The notes beneath the pieces were generated by a model. That model was given only the letters and a program-made list of their open reading frames with translations, had not been told where the DNA came from and did not search any database. The position numbers and the translations under genes were made by a program. Positions 24,383-33,588 of a stretch of 64,000 nucleotides of DNA are shown in pieces (positions within the stretch are counted from its first letter, which is position 1; every line of letters starts with the position of its first letter). The stretch comes from Ferrovibrio terrae (GTDB lineage: Bacteria > Pseudomonadota > Alphaproteobacteria > Ferrovibrionales > Ferrovibrionaceae), in NCBI RefSeq assembly GCF_007197755.1, contig NZ_CP041636.1, positions 558,001 to 622,000 of the forward strand, given 5' to 3'.

Positions 24383-25713
24383 CAAGCCGCATCCTGCATC
24401 GCTCGATCACCCACAGCTATCCGGTCGCCGTCGGCGGCGAAGGCATCCGCATCATCGATTCCAACGGGAAGCAGTATATCGACGCCTCGGGCGGTGCTGC
24501 GGTGAGCTGTCTCGGCCACGGCCATCCCGACATCACACGCGCCATGCATGAGCAGGCCGACAAGCTGGCGTTTGCCCATACCAGCTTCTTCACCACCGAG
24601 CCGGCGGAACGTCTCGCCGACGAGCTGATCGCCCATGCGCCCAAGGGCATCAGCCATGTCTACTACGTCTCTGGCGGGTCTGAAGCCATCGAAGCCGCAC
24701 TGAAGATGGCGCGGCAGTATCATGTCGAGCGCGGCGAGCCGCAGCGCAAGCATTTCATCGCCCGCCGCCAGAGCTATCACGGCAACACGGTGGGTGCATT
24801 GTCGGTCGGCGGCAATGCCTGGCGCCGCCAGCAATTCGCCCCGATGCTGATCGAGGCGCATCATATCGCGCCCTGCTTCGAATACCGCGACCGCCGCCCC
24901 GACGAGACGCCAGAAGCCTATGGCACGCGCACCGCCGACGAGCTGGAAGCCAAGATCCTCGAACTCGGCAAGGACAGTGTGATCGCTTTCGTCGCCGAAC
25001 CGGTGGTGGGCGCGACGCTGGGCGCGGTGACGGCCGCGCCGGGCTATTTCAAACGCATCCGCGAAATCTGCGACAAATACGGCGTGCTGCTGATCCTTGA
25101 TGAGGTGATGTGCGGCATGGGCCGCACCGGCACGCTGCATGCCGTCGAGCAGGAAGGCATTTCGCCCGATATCATGACCATCGCCAAGGGCCTGGGCGGC
25201 GGCTACCAGCCGATCGGCGCCATCCTGCTGGGCCAGCATATTTTCGACTCCTTCAAGAACGGCTCCGGCTTCTTCCAGCATGGCCATACCTATCTTGGCC
25301 ATCCCATGGCCTGTGCCGCAGCGCTCGCCGTGCAGGAGGTGATCAAGCGCGACAAGCTGCTCGACAACGTGCAGGCGATGGGCGCGCATCTGATGGACCG
25401 CCTGCAGGATCGCTTCGGCAATCATCGCCATGTCGGCGACATCCGTGGCCGCGGCCTGTTCCAGGCCATCGAACTGGTGCAGGATCGCGCCAGCAAGGCC
25501 ACCTTCGATCCGGCCAAAAAACTGAATGCCCGCATCAAGCAGGAAGCCATGGCTCTCGGCCTGATGTGCTATCCGATGGGCGGCACCATCGACGGCAAGC
25601 ATGGCGACCATGTGCTGCTCGCCCCGCCTTTCATCTGCACCAAATCAGATATCGACCTGATCGTGGAAAAGCTCGGCGAGGCCGTCGATATTTCGCTGAA
25701 GAGTGTTGCCTGA
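24379..25713 (+). CDS. Class III (omega) aminotransferase
   Basis: PLP-dependent class III aminotransferase, 444 aa. Lys270 in TIAKGLGGGY is the Schiff-base lysine, D241 in LILDEV binds the pyridine nitrogen, and SGGSEAIEAALKMAR (98-112) holds the phosphate. Family members use omega- or beta-amino acids, diamines or acetylornithine-like substrates with pyruvate or 2-oxoglutarate as acceptor. The stop overlaps the start of the BKACE gene (TGATG). Coupled to an enzyme that cleaves beta-keto acids, it may convert a beta-amino acid to the matching beta-keto acid. Confidence 0.92.
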   Translation: MTSRILHRSITHSYPVAVGGEGIRIIDSNGKQYIDASGGAAVSCLGHGHPDITRAMHEQADKLAFAHTSFFTTEPAERLADELIAHAPKGISHVYYVSGGSEAIEAALKMARQYHVERGEPQRKHFIARRQSYHGNTVGALSVGGNAWRRQQFAPMLIEAHHIAPCFEYRDRRPDETPEAYGTRTADELEAKILELGKDSVIAFVAEPVVGATLGAVTAAPGYFKRIREICDKYGVLLILDEVMCGMGRTGTLHAVEQEGISPDIMTIAKGLGGGYQPIGAILLGQHIFDSFKNGSGFFQHGHTYLGHPMACAAALAVQEVIKRDKLLDNVQAMGAHLMDRLQDRFGNHRHVGDIRGRGLFQAIELVQDRASKATFDPAKKLNARIKQEAMALGLMCYPMGGTIDGKHGDHVLLAPPFICTKSDIDLIVEKLGEAVDISLKSVA

Positions 25714-26537
25714 TGACGCCTGCCATCATCGCCGTCGCCCCGAATGGTGCCCGCAAACTGAAGCCCGACCATCCGGCGGTGCCGCTGAGCGCTGATGAAC
25801 TCGGCCTCTGCGCCGCGCAGTGCCTGGAGGCCGGCGCCACAATGATCCACCTGCATGTGCGCGAGCCCGGCAGCGGCAAACATTCGCTGGATGCCGATCT
25901 CTATCGCGCCGCCATCAGGGCGGTGCGGCGCGAGGCCGGCGATGACCTGATCATCCAAGCCACGTCAGAAGCCGCTGGCGTGTATGACCGCCACCAGCAG
26001 ATGGCGGCGATGCGCGCCCTGATGCCGGAAGCCTGCAGTCTCGCCGTGCGAGAGATCCTGCCCGATGAGGCGGCAGACAAGGAAGGCAGCGCTTTCCTGA
26101 CCGAACTCTACAAGGCCGGCGTGATGATGCAGTACATCCTCTACGCCGATACGGATGTGCAGCGGTTTCACGAACTGAAAGCGCGCGGCATCATTCCGGG
26201 CGACAAGCATTTCGTGCTGTTCGTGCTCGGCCGCTATACGGCAGGGCAGAAGTCCGAACCGGTCGACCTGCTGCCTTTCCTGCACGACTGGAGCAATACG
26301 GATGGCGATTTCGCCGTCTGTGCTTTCGGCGCGAAGGAGTCGGCCTGCGCCTTGACTGCGCTCGGCCTCAACGGCCATGCGCGATTGGGTTTCGAGAACA
26401 ACATGCTGCTGAGCGACGGCAGCACCGCGCCCGACAATGCGGCCCTGATCCGCCAGACCGTGCAGGCGGCCGGCGTGATGGGTCGCAGCATCGCCGACGT
26501 GAAGACGGCGCGGGCGTATCTGGCGGCGCTGCGCTAA
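25713..26537 (+). CDS. Beta-keto acid cleavage enzyme (BKACE, 3-keto-5-aminohexanoate cleavage family)
   Basis: 274-aa zinc TIM-barrel enzyme of the BKACE family, which condenses a beta-keto acid with acetyl-CoA to give acetoacetate and a shorter acyl-CoA. H46 and H48 in IHLHVRE and E228 in LGFEN match the zinc ligands. The residue after that glutamate is Asn229, where the family usually has Asp (LEDN). The early glutamate of the Kce active site also appears to be replaced (APNGARK). These changes suggest a different substrate subclass. An open frame extends to 25110, but the true start is the ATG at 25713 overlapping the aminotransferase stop. Confidence 0.87.
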   Translation: MTPAIIAVAPNGARKLKPDHPAVPLSADELGLCAAQCLEAGATMIHLHVREPGSGKHSLDADLYRAAIRAVRREAGDDLIIQATSEAAGVYDRHQQMAAMRALMPEACSLAVREILPDEAADKEGSAFLTELYKAGVMMQYILYADTDVQRFHELKARGIIPGDKHFVLFVLGRYTAGQKSEPVDLLPFLHDWSNTDGDFAVCAFGAKESACALTALGLNGHARLGFENNMLLSDGSTAPDNAALIRQTVQAAGVMGRSIADVKTARAYLAALR

Positions 26538-26547
26538 GCAGCGCGTT

Positions 26548-27807
26548 TCAGGCAGCACTCAGCGCGAAATCCGCTTCCGGCACCGGCGACGGCCGGCCGG
26601 CAAGTGCCGCCGCGATCACTTCGGCAGACCCGAACGCCAGCGTGAAGCCGAGCGCGCCATGGCCGACATTGAGCAGCAGGTTGTCGATTCCGCTGGCATT
26701 GAGGATCGGCAGGCCCTTGGGCGTGGCCGGACGCAAACCCGTCCAGGGCTCCATCTGCTGCCAGGTCGAAGCCTGCGGAAACGTTTCGCGCGCCTGCGCT
26801 ACGAGCTGGCCCAGCCGGCGCGGATCGATGCTGTCATCGTTGCCGACGATATCGGCCATGCCGGCAACGCGCAGCTTTTCGCCCAGCCGCGCATAGACCA
26901 CCTTGTAGTCCGTGTCAGTGATCGAGACGCGCGGCGCGGCATCGTCATTGGCGATTGGCAGCGACAGGCTGTAGCCCTTGATCGGATAGATCGGCAGATC
27001 GAGGCCGGCCGTGAGTCCGAGCCGCCGACTGGCGACGCCGGCCGCCAGCACATAGGCATCGGCCTCCAGCACCTCGCCAGCGGCGGTTTCCACACCGAGC
27101 AGACGCCGGCCGCTGCGCAGCAGGCGCCGCACCTTGGCGCCATAGACGAATTTCACACCGCCGTTGCCGCCTGACAGCAGGCTTTCGATGCCCTGACAAA
27201 GGCGGTACGGATCAGCAGCTTCCTCATCGGCCGTATATACGCCGCCGACTATGCGATGTGCGATGCCGTTCAGCGCCGGCTCCAGCCGCAGGCAGGCGTC
27301 GCGGTCCAGCACCTCCTGCACGCTGCCGCGCCGGCTCTGATACTCCACCTGTGCCCGCGCGGCCTCAAGGCTGGCCGCACTGCCCTGCACCACCAGCTTG
27401 CCCGCCTTGCTCCAGGCGAAATCGAGGCTGCGGATATCCTCTGCGCCATGCAGCACGGCGCGGCTCAGATAGGCCAGGCGCAGCAGCCTGTCAGTAGTGG
27501 CGAAGGCCTGTTCGCGCGTGCAGGCCGCCATGAATTTCAGCAGCCAGCGATACTGGAACAGATCGAAGGTGGGGCGGAAGCGCATCGGCGTGTTGCGCCC
27601 GAACAGGTATTTCGGCAGATCAAACCAGACGCCGGGACTGGCCAGCGGCGCCACATAGGAATAGCTCAACTGCGCGCCATTGGCGTGGCTGGCACCCTGC
27701 GCAGTGGTGGATGCGCGATCGACGATGGTGACGCTGTGGCCGTCGCGCGCGAGACGCCAGGCGGTCGTCATGCCCACCACGCCAGATCCGATCACCACGA
27801 TATTCAT
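26548..27807 (-). CDS. FAD-dependent D-amino acid dehydrogenase-like protein (DadA family)
   Basis: 419-aa DAO-fold flavoprotein. It opens with the dinucleotide-binding motif VVIGSGVVGMTTAW (residues 3-16), followed by DRASTTAQGASHANGAQLS and a late GLRPATPKGLPIL and NVGHGALGFTLA, all typical of DadA. Such enzymes deaminate D-amino acids to keto acids and pass electrons to quinone at the inner membrane. The ATG at 27807 follows GGAGCG; an open frame to 27828 is less likely. It is convergent with the BKACE gene and divergent from a LysR gene that may regulate it. Confidence 0.88.
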   Translation of the reverse strand: MNIVVIGSGVVGMTTAWRLARDGHSVTIVDRASTTAQGASHANGAQLSYSYVAPLASPGVWFDLPKYLFGRNTPMRFRPTFDLFQYRWLLKFMAACTREQAFATTDRLLRLAYLSRAVLHGAEDIRSLDFAWSKAGKLVVQGSAASLEAARAQVEYQSRRGSVQEVLDRDACLRLEPALNGIAHRIVGGVYTADEEAADPYRLCQGIESLLSGGNGGVKFVYGAKVRRLLRSGRRLLGVETAAGEVLEADAYVLAAGVASRRLGLTAGLDLPIYPIKGYSLSLPIANDDAAPRVSITDTDYKVVYARLGEKLRVAGMADIVGNDDSIDPRRLGQLVAQARETFPQASTWQQMEPWTGLRPATPKGLPILNASGIDNLLLNVGHGALGFTLAFGSAEVIAAALAGRPSPVPEADFALSAA

Positions 27808-27926
27808 GCGACGCTCCGCATCACTCAACGAATTGGTGCACCGCGAGACAAATGGCCTCGCAGCGGCCAGATCAAACTAGGTGGCCACGACCCGCACTGC
27901 CACTGCCGATCCGGCGGTTGCCCATT

Positions 27927-27945
27927 ACATTGCGTTATGCCATGT
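27927..27945. promoter_or_regulatory. Possible LysR box between dadA-like and LysR genes
   Basis: ACAT and ATGT flank 11 bases in the divergent intergenic region, fitting the minimal T-N11-A LysR pattern. The arms are only 4 bp, so chance occurrence is quite possible. Confidence 0.3.
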
Positions 27946-27978
27946 CTTGCTCAAGTCGCCCTCCTGGCCGGACCCGCC

Positions 27979-28902
27979 ATGCAACTGCGCCACCTTGAAG
28001 TCTTTCACGCCATCATGCTCACCGGCACGATCACGGCGGCGGCAAAACTGCTCAACATCTCGCAGCCGGCGGCAACGCGCCTGCTGCTGCGCGCGGAAGA
28101 CCAGCTCGGCTACAAGCTGTTTGACCGCGTGCGCGGCCGCCTGCTGCCGACGCGCGAGGGTCAGGTGCTGCATGCCGAGAGCGAGCGCATCATCAGCGGA
28201 CTGGACAACCTGCGCAAACTCTCGCGCAACCTGGGCGCCGCTACCAGCGGACATCTGCGCATCGCTGCCGCACCGGCTTTGTGCGTCGACCTGATCCCGC
28301 TGGCGATCACACGCTTCCGGCAGAAACATGCCGATGTCAGTTTCGAGGTCGAAAGCCGGCAATATGCTGATCTGCTTCGCGTGGTGCTGAATCACGAGGT
28401 CGATCTCGGCGTCGGCTTCGACATCCAGTCTCATCCCGGCCTCGACATCCAGACGCTGGCACCCGCGCAATTCTACGGCATCTTCCCGAAATCGATGGGA
28501 ACGCAACTGCCGGCAGCGGTGAAAATCGAATGGTTCCGCAAACATCCCTTTATCGGCCTGCGCAGCGACGATCCGCTCGGTGCCGCCTTCAGCGCCGCGG
28601 TGAAACTCTCGGGGGTCGACCTGCAGCCGATCGTCGAGGTCAAGACCAACCAGATCGCCCTGGCGCTGGTCTCGCGCGGCGCGGGCGTGGCGATCGTGGA
28701 CCAGTATACCGCCGCATCGCTCAACCCGGACCTGGTCGTGGCCCGTCCGCTGTCGCCGCGAATCGATTTCACCGTGCAGACCCTGCGCGCAAAACACCAG
28801 CCCGCATCGGTTTTAGCGCGGAAATTCAGCGCTACTCTGGCACTGACCGAGAAAACCATCTCCGGCGTGCTGGGCCCGACGGACAAGACCTATCGGGCTT
28901 GA
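27979..28902 (+). CDS. LysR-type regulator divergent from the DadA-like gene
   Basis: 307-aa LysR-family protein. The helix-turn-helix spans about residues 1-58 (LRHLEVFHAIMLTGTITAAA, then KLLNISQPAATRLLLRAEDQLG) and the effector domain starts near 90 (SGHLRIAAAPALC). The start was set at 27979 because the HTH begins there; the frame is open further upstream with no ribosome-binding site for either choice. It could control the divergent dadA-like gene, the downstream TAXI-TRAP importer, or both. Confidence 0.9.
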   Translation: MQLRHLEVFHAIMLTGTITAAAKLLNISQPAATRLLLRAEDQLGYKLFDRVRGRLLPTREGQVLHAESERIISGLDNLRKLSRNLGAATSGHLRIAAAPALCVDLIPLAITRFRQKHADVSFEVESRQYADLLRVVLNHEVDLGVGFDIQSHPGLDIQTLAPAQFYGIFPKSMGTQLPAAVKIEWFRKHPFIGLRSDDPLGAAFSAAVKLSGVDLQPIVEVKTNQIALALVSRGAGVAIVDQYTAASLNPDLVVARPLSPRIDFTVQTLRAKHQPASVLARKFSATLALTEKTISGVLGPTDKTYRA

Positions 28903-29201
28903 CGAAGCGCGCCTAAATTGCCTCCATACCATCAGGTTATGGACATGGCACCGATACGCATGGCAGAAATGCCGTGCGGTTCAGCTATCACAGGGTTAAG
29001 GAACTGGCCGGCAGTCGCATCGGGGGGCGGCACCGGCATGGTTGGCGGAGACACTTCGGAGACCGATCCGAAGACAGCCGGCCCGGATCCTTGTCTGTCC
29101 CGATACCGCTGGCCCGGGTTTTCACAATCCCTGGACAGCATCTTGAAGTAACGCCTGGCCTGGCCAATCACGGCGGCGGCCATCACGGAGGAGAAGTAAT
29201 C
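28903..29201 (+). promoter_or_regulatory. Structured leader region upstream of the TAXI-TRAP genes
   Basis: 299 bases with no convincing gene. It contains a 9-bp hairpin closed by a GAAA (GNRA) tetraloop (CGCATGGCA at 28957-28965, TGCCGTGCG at 28970-28978, one T-G pair) and a second 7-bp hairpin (CTTCGGA at 29054-29060, TCCGAAG at 29067-29073). A clear sigma-70 promoter is not visible. The hairpins may belong to a cis-acting leader RNA. It does not match any riboswitch consensus that I recognise. Confidence 0.4.
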
Positions 29202-30179
29202 ATGCTGTTTGGAACCAAGCACCTCGCGATCGGTGCTTTCGGCGCGGCCGTTCTGGCTGCCCTGCCCGGCGCCAGCATGGCGCAGCAGAAGTTCGTCACC
29301 ATCGGCACCGGCGGCGTGACCGGCGTGTACTACGCGGCCGGCGGCGCGATCTGCCGCCTGCTGAACAAGGACCGCAAGGCCCATGGCATCCGTTGCTCGG
29401 TCGAATCGACCGGCGGTTCGGGCTACAATATCAACACGATCAAGGCCGGCGAGCTGGATTTCGGCGCCGCCCAGTCTGACGTGCATTATCAGGCCTTCAA
29501 GGGCGTTGGCCCGTTCAAGGATGCCGGCGAGTTCAAGGATCTGCGCTCGGTCTTCTCGATCCATCCGGAGCCGTTCACGGTGCTGGCCCGCAAGGAAGCC
29601 AACATCACCAAGTTTGAAGACTTCAAGGGTAAGCGTTTCAACGTCGGTAATCCGGGTTCGGGTACCCGCGGCTCGATGGAGCAGCTGCTTGCCACGATGG
29701 GCTGGAAGCTGACCGACTTCTCGCTCGCCTCCGAGCTGAAGGCTGACGAACACGGCCCCGCGCTGTGCGACAACAAGATCGACGGCTTCTTCTACGGCGT
29801 CGGCCACCCCTCGGCCAACATCCAGGACCCGACCACCACCTGCGGCGCCAAGCTGGTTTCGCTGACCGGCCCGGCCGTCGACAAGCTGGTGGCCGAGAAT
29901 TCCTACTTCGCCAAGGCCACGATCCCGGCCGGCCTGTACAACAACAACCCGCAGGCGACGCAGACCTATGGCGTGCTCGCCACCATCGTCAGCTCGACCA
30001 AGGTTGACACTGAAACGGTCTATCAGCTGGTGAAGGCGGTTTACGAGAACTTCGACGAATTCAAGAAGCTGCACCCGGCTTTCGCCAACCTGGACCAGAA
30101 GGCGATGATCAAGGACGGCAACTCGGCCCCGCTGCATGACGGCGCCGTGAAGTACTACAAGGAAAAGGGCCTGATGTAA
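29202..30179 (+). CDS. TAXI family TRAP substrate-binding protein
   Basis: Periplasmic TAXI-type binding protein, 325 aa with a signal peptide (about 1-26, ending SMAQQ). [21 protein letters not shown] is typical; the core [14 protein letters not shown] sits near residues 35-48. [12 protein letters not shown] follows. TAXI proteins pair with fused TRAP permeases, as here. The ATG at 29202 has ACGGAGGAG upstream. Known ligands in the family include dicarboxylates and glutamate, but the ligand here is unknown. Confidence 0.93.
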   Translation: MLFGTKHLAIGAFGAAVLAALPGASMAQQKFVTIGTGGVTGVYYAAGGAICRLLNKDRKAHGIRCSVESTGGSGYNINTIKAGELDFGAAQSDVHYQAFKGVGPFKDAGEFKDLRSVFSIHPEPFTVLARKEANITKFEDFKGKRFNVGNPGSGTRGSMEQLLATMGWKLTDFSLASELKADEHGPALCDNKIDGFFYGVGHPSANIQDPTTTCGAKLVSLTGPAVDKLVAENSYFAKATIPAGLYNNNPQATQTYGVLATIVSSTKVDTETVYQLVKAVYENFDEFKKLHPAFANLDQKAMIKDGNSAPLHDGAVKYYKEKGLM

Positions 30180-30198
30180 GGCCTCCGCAGCGATGCGC

Positions 30199-30235
30199 AG
30201 CCGGCCCGTTTTCAGGAACGGGCCGGCTTTTTTTT
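30199..30235 (+). terminator. Intrinsic terminator between the TAXI gene and its permease gene
   Basis: A perfect 12-bp stem (AGCCGGCCCGTT and AACGGGCCGGCT) with a 6-nt loop is followed by eight T. This is a textbook terminator placed inside an evident transport operon, 37 bp before the permease start. Partial readthrough would set a high binding-protein to permease ratio. Confidence 0.88.
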
Positions 30236-30271
30236 AAGTAGAAGACCTTTCGAATTTTCCGGGGGACTGCA

Positions 30272-32860
30272 ATGACTACCACCGCAAACCGGCCCGCCAC
30301 CGAGCAGGAACTGCAGGAACTCGTCAAGGAAGCCGATCTCGGCGGCCGCGATCCGCAGGGTCTGGTCGCGAAGATCATCCTGATCGTCGCCGTCGCCTGG
30401 TCGGTCTTCCAGGTCTGGTACGCCTCGCCGCTGCCCTTCGTGTTCGGCGTCTTCATCCTGAACGACACCGAAGCCCGCGCGATCCATCTCGGTTTCTCGG
30501 TCTTCCTGGCTTTTACCTGCTATCCGGCGTTCAAACGCTCGCCACGCCGCTACATTCCAATTGCCGATTGGGTATTTGCCATCGCCGGCGCATTCGCCGC
30601 GTCCTACCTCTTCCTGTTCTATCGCGATCTGGCGCTGCGGCCGGGCCAGCCGACCTGGTATGACCTGGTCGCCTCGGGCGTAGGCCTGCTGCTGCTGCTG
30701 GAGGCTACGCGCCGCTCGCTCGGCCCGCCGATGGTGATCGTGGCCGCGGTTTTCATCACCTTCACCTTCGCCGGCCCCTGGATGCCGGATGTGATCCAGC
30801 ACAAGGGCGCCTCGCTCACCAAGTTCCTGCAGCATCAGTGGCTGACCACTGAAGGCGTGTTCGGTGTCGCGCTTGGCGTCTCCGCCGGCTTCGTCTTCCT
30901 CTTCGTGCTGTTCGGCTCGCTGCTGGAAAAGGCCGGCGGCGGCAACTGGATGATGCAGATTTCCGTCGCCCTGCTCGGCCATCTGCGTGGCGGTCCCGCC
31001 AAGGTGGCCGTGGTCTCTTCGGCGCTGAACGGCGTTGTCTCGGGCTCATCGGTCTCCAACGTCGTCTCGGGCGGCATCTTCACCATCCCGATGATGAAGC
31101 GGACCGGCCTGTCCGGCGTTAAGGCCGGTGCCATCGAAACCGCCTCCTCGGTCAACGGCCAGATCATGCCGCCAGTGATGGGGGCAGCCGCCTTCCTGAT
31201 GACCGAATATGTCGGCCTGCCCTATTCCGACATCGTCAAACACGCCTTCCTGCCAGCGGTGATTTCCTACATCGCGCTGTTCTACATCGTCGATATCGAA
31301 GCGCAGATCATCAACGCCAAGCCGCTGGAACGTGCCATAAAGCGCCCGCGCGGCGAATTCTGGCTGCGCCAGTTGCTCGGCTGGAGCGGCACGGTCGCCT
31401 TCATCTGCGGCCTGTACTATGTCGTACTCGGCATCCAGGCCGTGTTCGGCGTCGCCGCGCCCTGGCTGCTCGCCATCGGCGGCATCGGCCTGTATCTGGT
31501 CTCGCTGTGGTATGCTGCCAGGTTCCCGGATCTGGAACTCGACGATGCCAGCAACCCAGACCTCAAGATTCCCGAAGCCTGGGCGGTGGCACGCACCGGC
31601 CTGCATTTCACCCTGCCGATCATCGTGCTGCTGTGGTGCCTGATGGTGGAAGAAATGTCGCCCGGCCTGTCGGCTTTCTGGGCGACCGCCTCGGTGATGG
31701 CGATCGTGGTGACGCAGCGGCCGATCATCGCCTTCTTCCGTGGCAGCCGTGAATTCTCGGCGACCGTGAAGCAGGGCCTGCTCGACCTGGTTGACGGCCT
31801 CAACCTCGGCGCCCGCAACATGATCGGCATCGGCATCGCCACCGCCACTGCCGGCATCATCGTCGGCACCGTGACGCTGACCGGCATGGGCCTGATGATG
31901 ACCGACTTTGTCGAATTCCTGTCGGGCGGCAATGTCATGATCATGCTGTTCCTGACTGCCTTCATCTGCCTGATTCTGGGCATGGGCATCCCGACCACGG
32001 CGAACTACATCCTGGTCGCCACCCTGATGGCCCCGGTGATCGTCGAACTGGGCGCACAGGCCGGCCTCGCCATCCCGCTGATCGCCGTGCATATGTTCGT
32101 GTTCTATTTCGGCATCATGGCCGACGTGACACCGCCGGTGGGCCTGGCCTCCTTCGCGGCCGCCGCGATTTCGGGCGAGGATCCGATCAAGACCGGCCTG
32201 CAGGGCACAATCTATTCGATGCGCACAGCCGTGCTGCCCTTCGTGTTCATCTTCAATCCGCAGCTGCTGCTCATCGACATTGACCACGCGGCCGAGGCGG
32301 TCCTGGTAATTGGCATTTCAACCATCGCCATCCTGCTGTTTGCCGCCGGCACCATGGGCTGGTTCCTGACCCGCAGCAAACTCTGGGAATCCGCCCTGCT
32401 GCTGCTGATCTGCTTCGCCATGTTCCGGCCGGGCTTCTTCATGGACAAGCTCTATGAGCCCTATGTGCAGGCCCCTGCCGCACAGATCTACGACATCGCC
32501 GGCCGCCTGCCGGATGACGGCCGCATCCTGCTGGTCGTGGCCGGCACCACGCTGGAAGGCGAGGATGTGACCAAGACGATCAGCCTGCCGGTAGGCCTGC
32601 CCGGCGACGGCCGCAAGCGGCTGGCTGATGCCGGCCTGACGCTGGTGCCGATGGGCGACAAGATGCAGATCGGCGCGATCAAGTTCGGCTCGGGCGCCAA
32701 GCGGGTCGGCCTGGAAGGCGGCTTCACCGTCGAGCATGTACTGCTGCCTGCCGATCGGCCGAGCAAGCACCTAGTCTACATCCCCGCCTTTATCCTGCTG
32801 GCGGGAATTGTGATGCTGCAACTGCGCCGCCGCAAGACGGCGAAGCTGGCGGTGGCATGA
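30272..32860 (+). CDS. Fused TRAP transporter permease (4TM/12TM) with DUF3394 C-terminus
   Basis: 862-aa single-chain TRAP permease. The N-terminal part (about 35-200) is a DctQ-like helical unit. The central part to about 680 is DctM-like (GSSVSNVVSGGIFTIP, GMGIPTTANYILVATL, ADVTPPVGLASFAAAAISG). The C-terminal 160 residues correspond to the DUF3394 extension seen in TAXI permeases, with a soluble segment before a last helix. It imports the ligand of the TAXI protein with a sodium or proton gradient. The ATG follows GGGGGACTGCA. The stop overlaps queC (ATGA), although queC is functionally unrelated. Confidence 0.94.
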   Translation: MTTTANRPATEQELQELVKEADLGGRDPQGLVAKIILIVAVAWSVFQVWYASPLPFVFGVFILNDTEARAIHLGFSVFLAFTCYPAFKRSPRRYIPIADWVFAIAGAFAASYLFLFYRDLALRPGQPTWYDLVASGVGLLLLLEATRRSLGPPMVIVAAVFITFTFAGPWMPDVIQHKGASLTKFLQHQWLTTEGVFGVALGVSAGFVFLFVLFGSLLEKAGGGNWMMQISVALLGHLRGGPAKVAVVSSALNGVVSGSSVSNVVSGGIFTIPMMKRTGLSGVKAGAIETASSVNGQIMPPVMGAAAFLMTEYVGLPYSDIVKHAFLPAVISYIALFYIVDIEAQIINAKPLERAIKRPRGEFWLRQLLGWSGTVAFICGLYYVVLGIQAVFGVAAPWLLAIGGIGLYLVSLWYAARFPDLELDDASNPDLKIPEAWAVARTGLHFTLPIIVLLWCLMVEEMSPGLSAFWATASVMAIVVTQRPIIAFFRGSREFSATVKQGLLDLVDGLNLGARNMIGIGIATATAGIIVGTVTLTGMGLMMTDFVEFLSGGNVMIMLFLTAFICLILGMGIPTTANYILVATLMAPVIVELGAQAGLAIPLIAVHMFVFYFGIMADVTPPVGLASFAAAAISGEDPIKTGLQGTIYSMRTAVLPFVFIFNPQLLLIDIDHAAEAVLVIGISTIAILLFAAGTMGWFLTRSKLWESALLLLICFAMFRPGFFMDKLYEPYVQAPAAQIYDIAGRLPDDGRILLVVAGTTLEGEDVTKTISLPVGLPGDGRKRLADAGLTLVPMGDKMQIGAIKFGSGAKRVGLEGGFTVEHVLLPADRPSKHLVYIPAFILLAGIVMLQLRRRKTAKLAVA

Positions 32861-33573
32861 GCCTGACCGTCGTTCTCTGCTCGGGTGGCATTGATTCCGC
32901 CACCCTCGCCTACAAAGTAGCGGTCGAGCGTAAGCTCGACCGCCTCATTTCTTTCGACTACGGCCAGCGGCATCGCCGCGAGATCGAACATGCCGCGCGC
33001 ATCGCCGCTGCGCTCGGCGCGCGCCATGATGTGGTCGACATCACCGCGCTAGGCAAGTTCCTCACGTCTTCGTCGCTGATTTCAGGCGGCGATGCGATAC
33101 CGGATGGGCATTACGCGCAGGACAACATGAAGTCCACCGTGGTGCCGAACCGCAATGCTATCATGCTGAGTATCGCTTTTGGCATCGCGGCCGGTGCAAA
33201 GGCGGACGCAGTCGGCATTGCCGTGCATAGCGGCGATCATTTCATCTATCCCGATTGCCGTCCCGCCTTCATCGATGCCTTCCGCACCATGCAGCAGCGC
33301 GCACTGGAGGATCTGTGGGAGGTCGAACTGTATTCGCCCTTCACCACGACCGACAAGGCCGGCATCGTCGCCGAAGGCGCGCGGCTTGGCGTGCCCTTCC
33401 ACCTGACCTGGAGCTGCTACAAGGGTGGTGAGATGCATTGCGGCCGCTGCGGCACCTGCGTGGAACGCCGCGAGGCATTCCACCTCTCCGGCGTGCCCGA
33501 TCCGACGCAATACGAGGACGCGGATTACTGGCTGCAGGCCATCGCGGAGATGAAAAAGACAAAAGGCGGCTGA
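32857..33573 (+). CDS. queC: 7-cyano-7-deazaguanine synthase QueC
   Basis: ATP-dependent enzyme that turns 7-carboxy-7-deazaguanine into preQ0 with ammonia, for queuosine in tRNA. The 238-aa protein has the PP-loop SGGIDSAT (residues 8-15) and the C-terminal zinc-binding cluster of four cysteines in CYKGGEMHCGRCGTC. Length is normal for the family. It overlaps the upstream TRAP permease gene by 4 bp and faces a VUT-family gene across a shared terminator. No other que genes are in the window. Confidence 0.96.
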   Translation: MSLTVVLCSGGIDSATLAYKVAVERKLDRLISFDYGQRHRREIEHAARIAAALGARHDVVDITALGKFLTSSSLISGGDAIPDGHYAQDNMKSTVVPNRNAIMLSIAFGIAAGAKADAVGIAVHSGDHFIYPDCRPAFIDAFRTMQQRALEDLWEVELYSPFTTTDKAGIVAEGARLGVPFHLTWSCYKGGEMHCGRCGTCVERREAFHLSGVPDPTQYEDADYWLQAIAEMKKTKGG

Positions 33574-33586
33574 GAGGCCGCCTTTT
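33561..33586. terminator. Bidirectional terminator between queC and the VUT gene
   Basis: Perfect 10-bp arms AAAAGGCGGC and GCCGCCTTTT with a 6-nt loop. A-runs and T-runs on both sides let it work for both convergent genes. The queC stop lies within it. Confidence 0.88.
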
Positions 33587-33588
33587 CT

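Noticed and set aside
28918-29151. A 77-codon plus-strand open frame in the TAXI leader
   Set aside because: No ribosome-binding site, no similarity to a known family, and it overlaps both hairpins; more likely untranslated leader.
28932-30137. A 401-codon minus-strand open frame opposite the TAXI gene
   Set aside because: The plus-strand frame has a signal peptide, TAXI motifs and a ribosome-binding site; the opposite frame has none of these.
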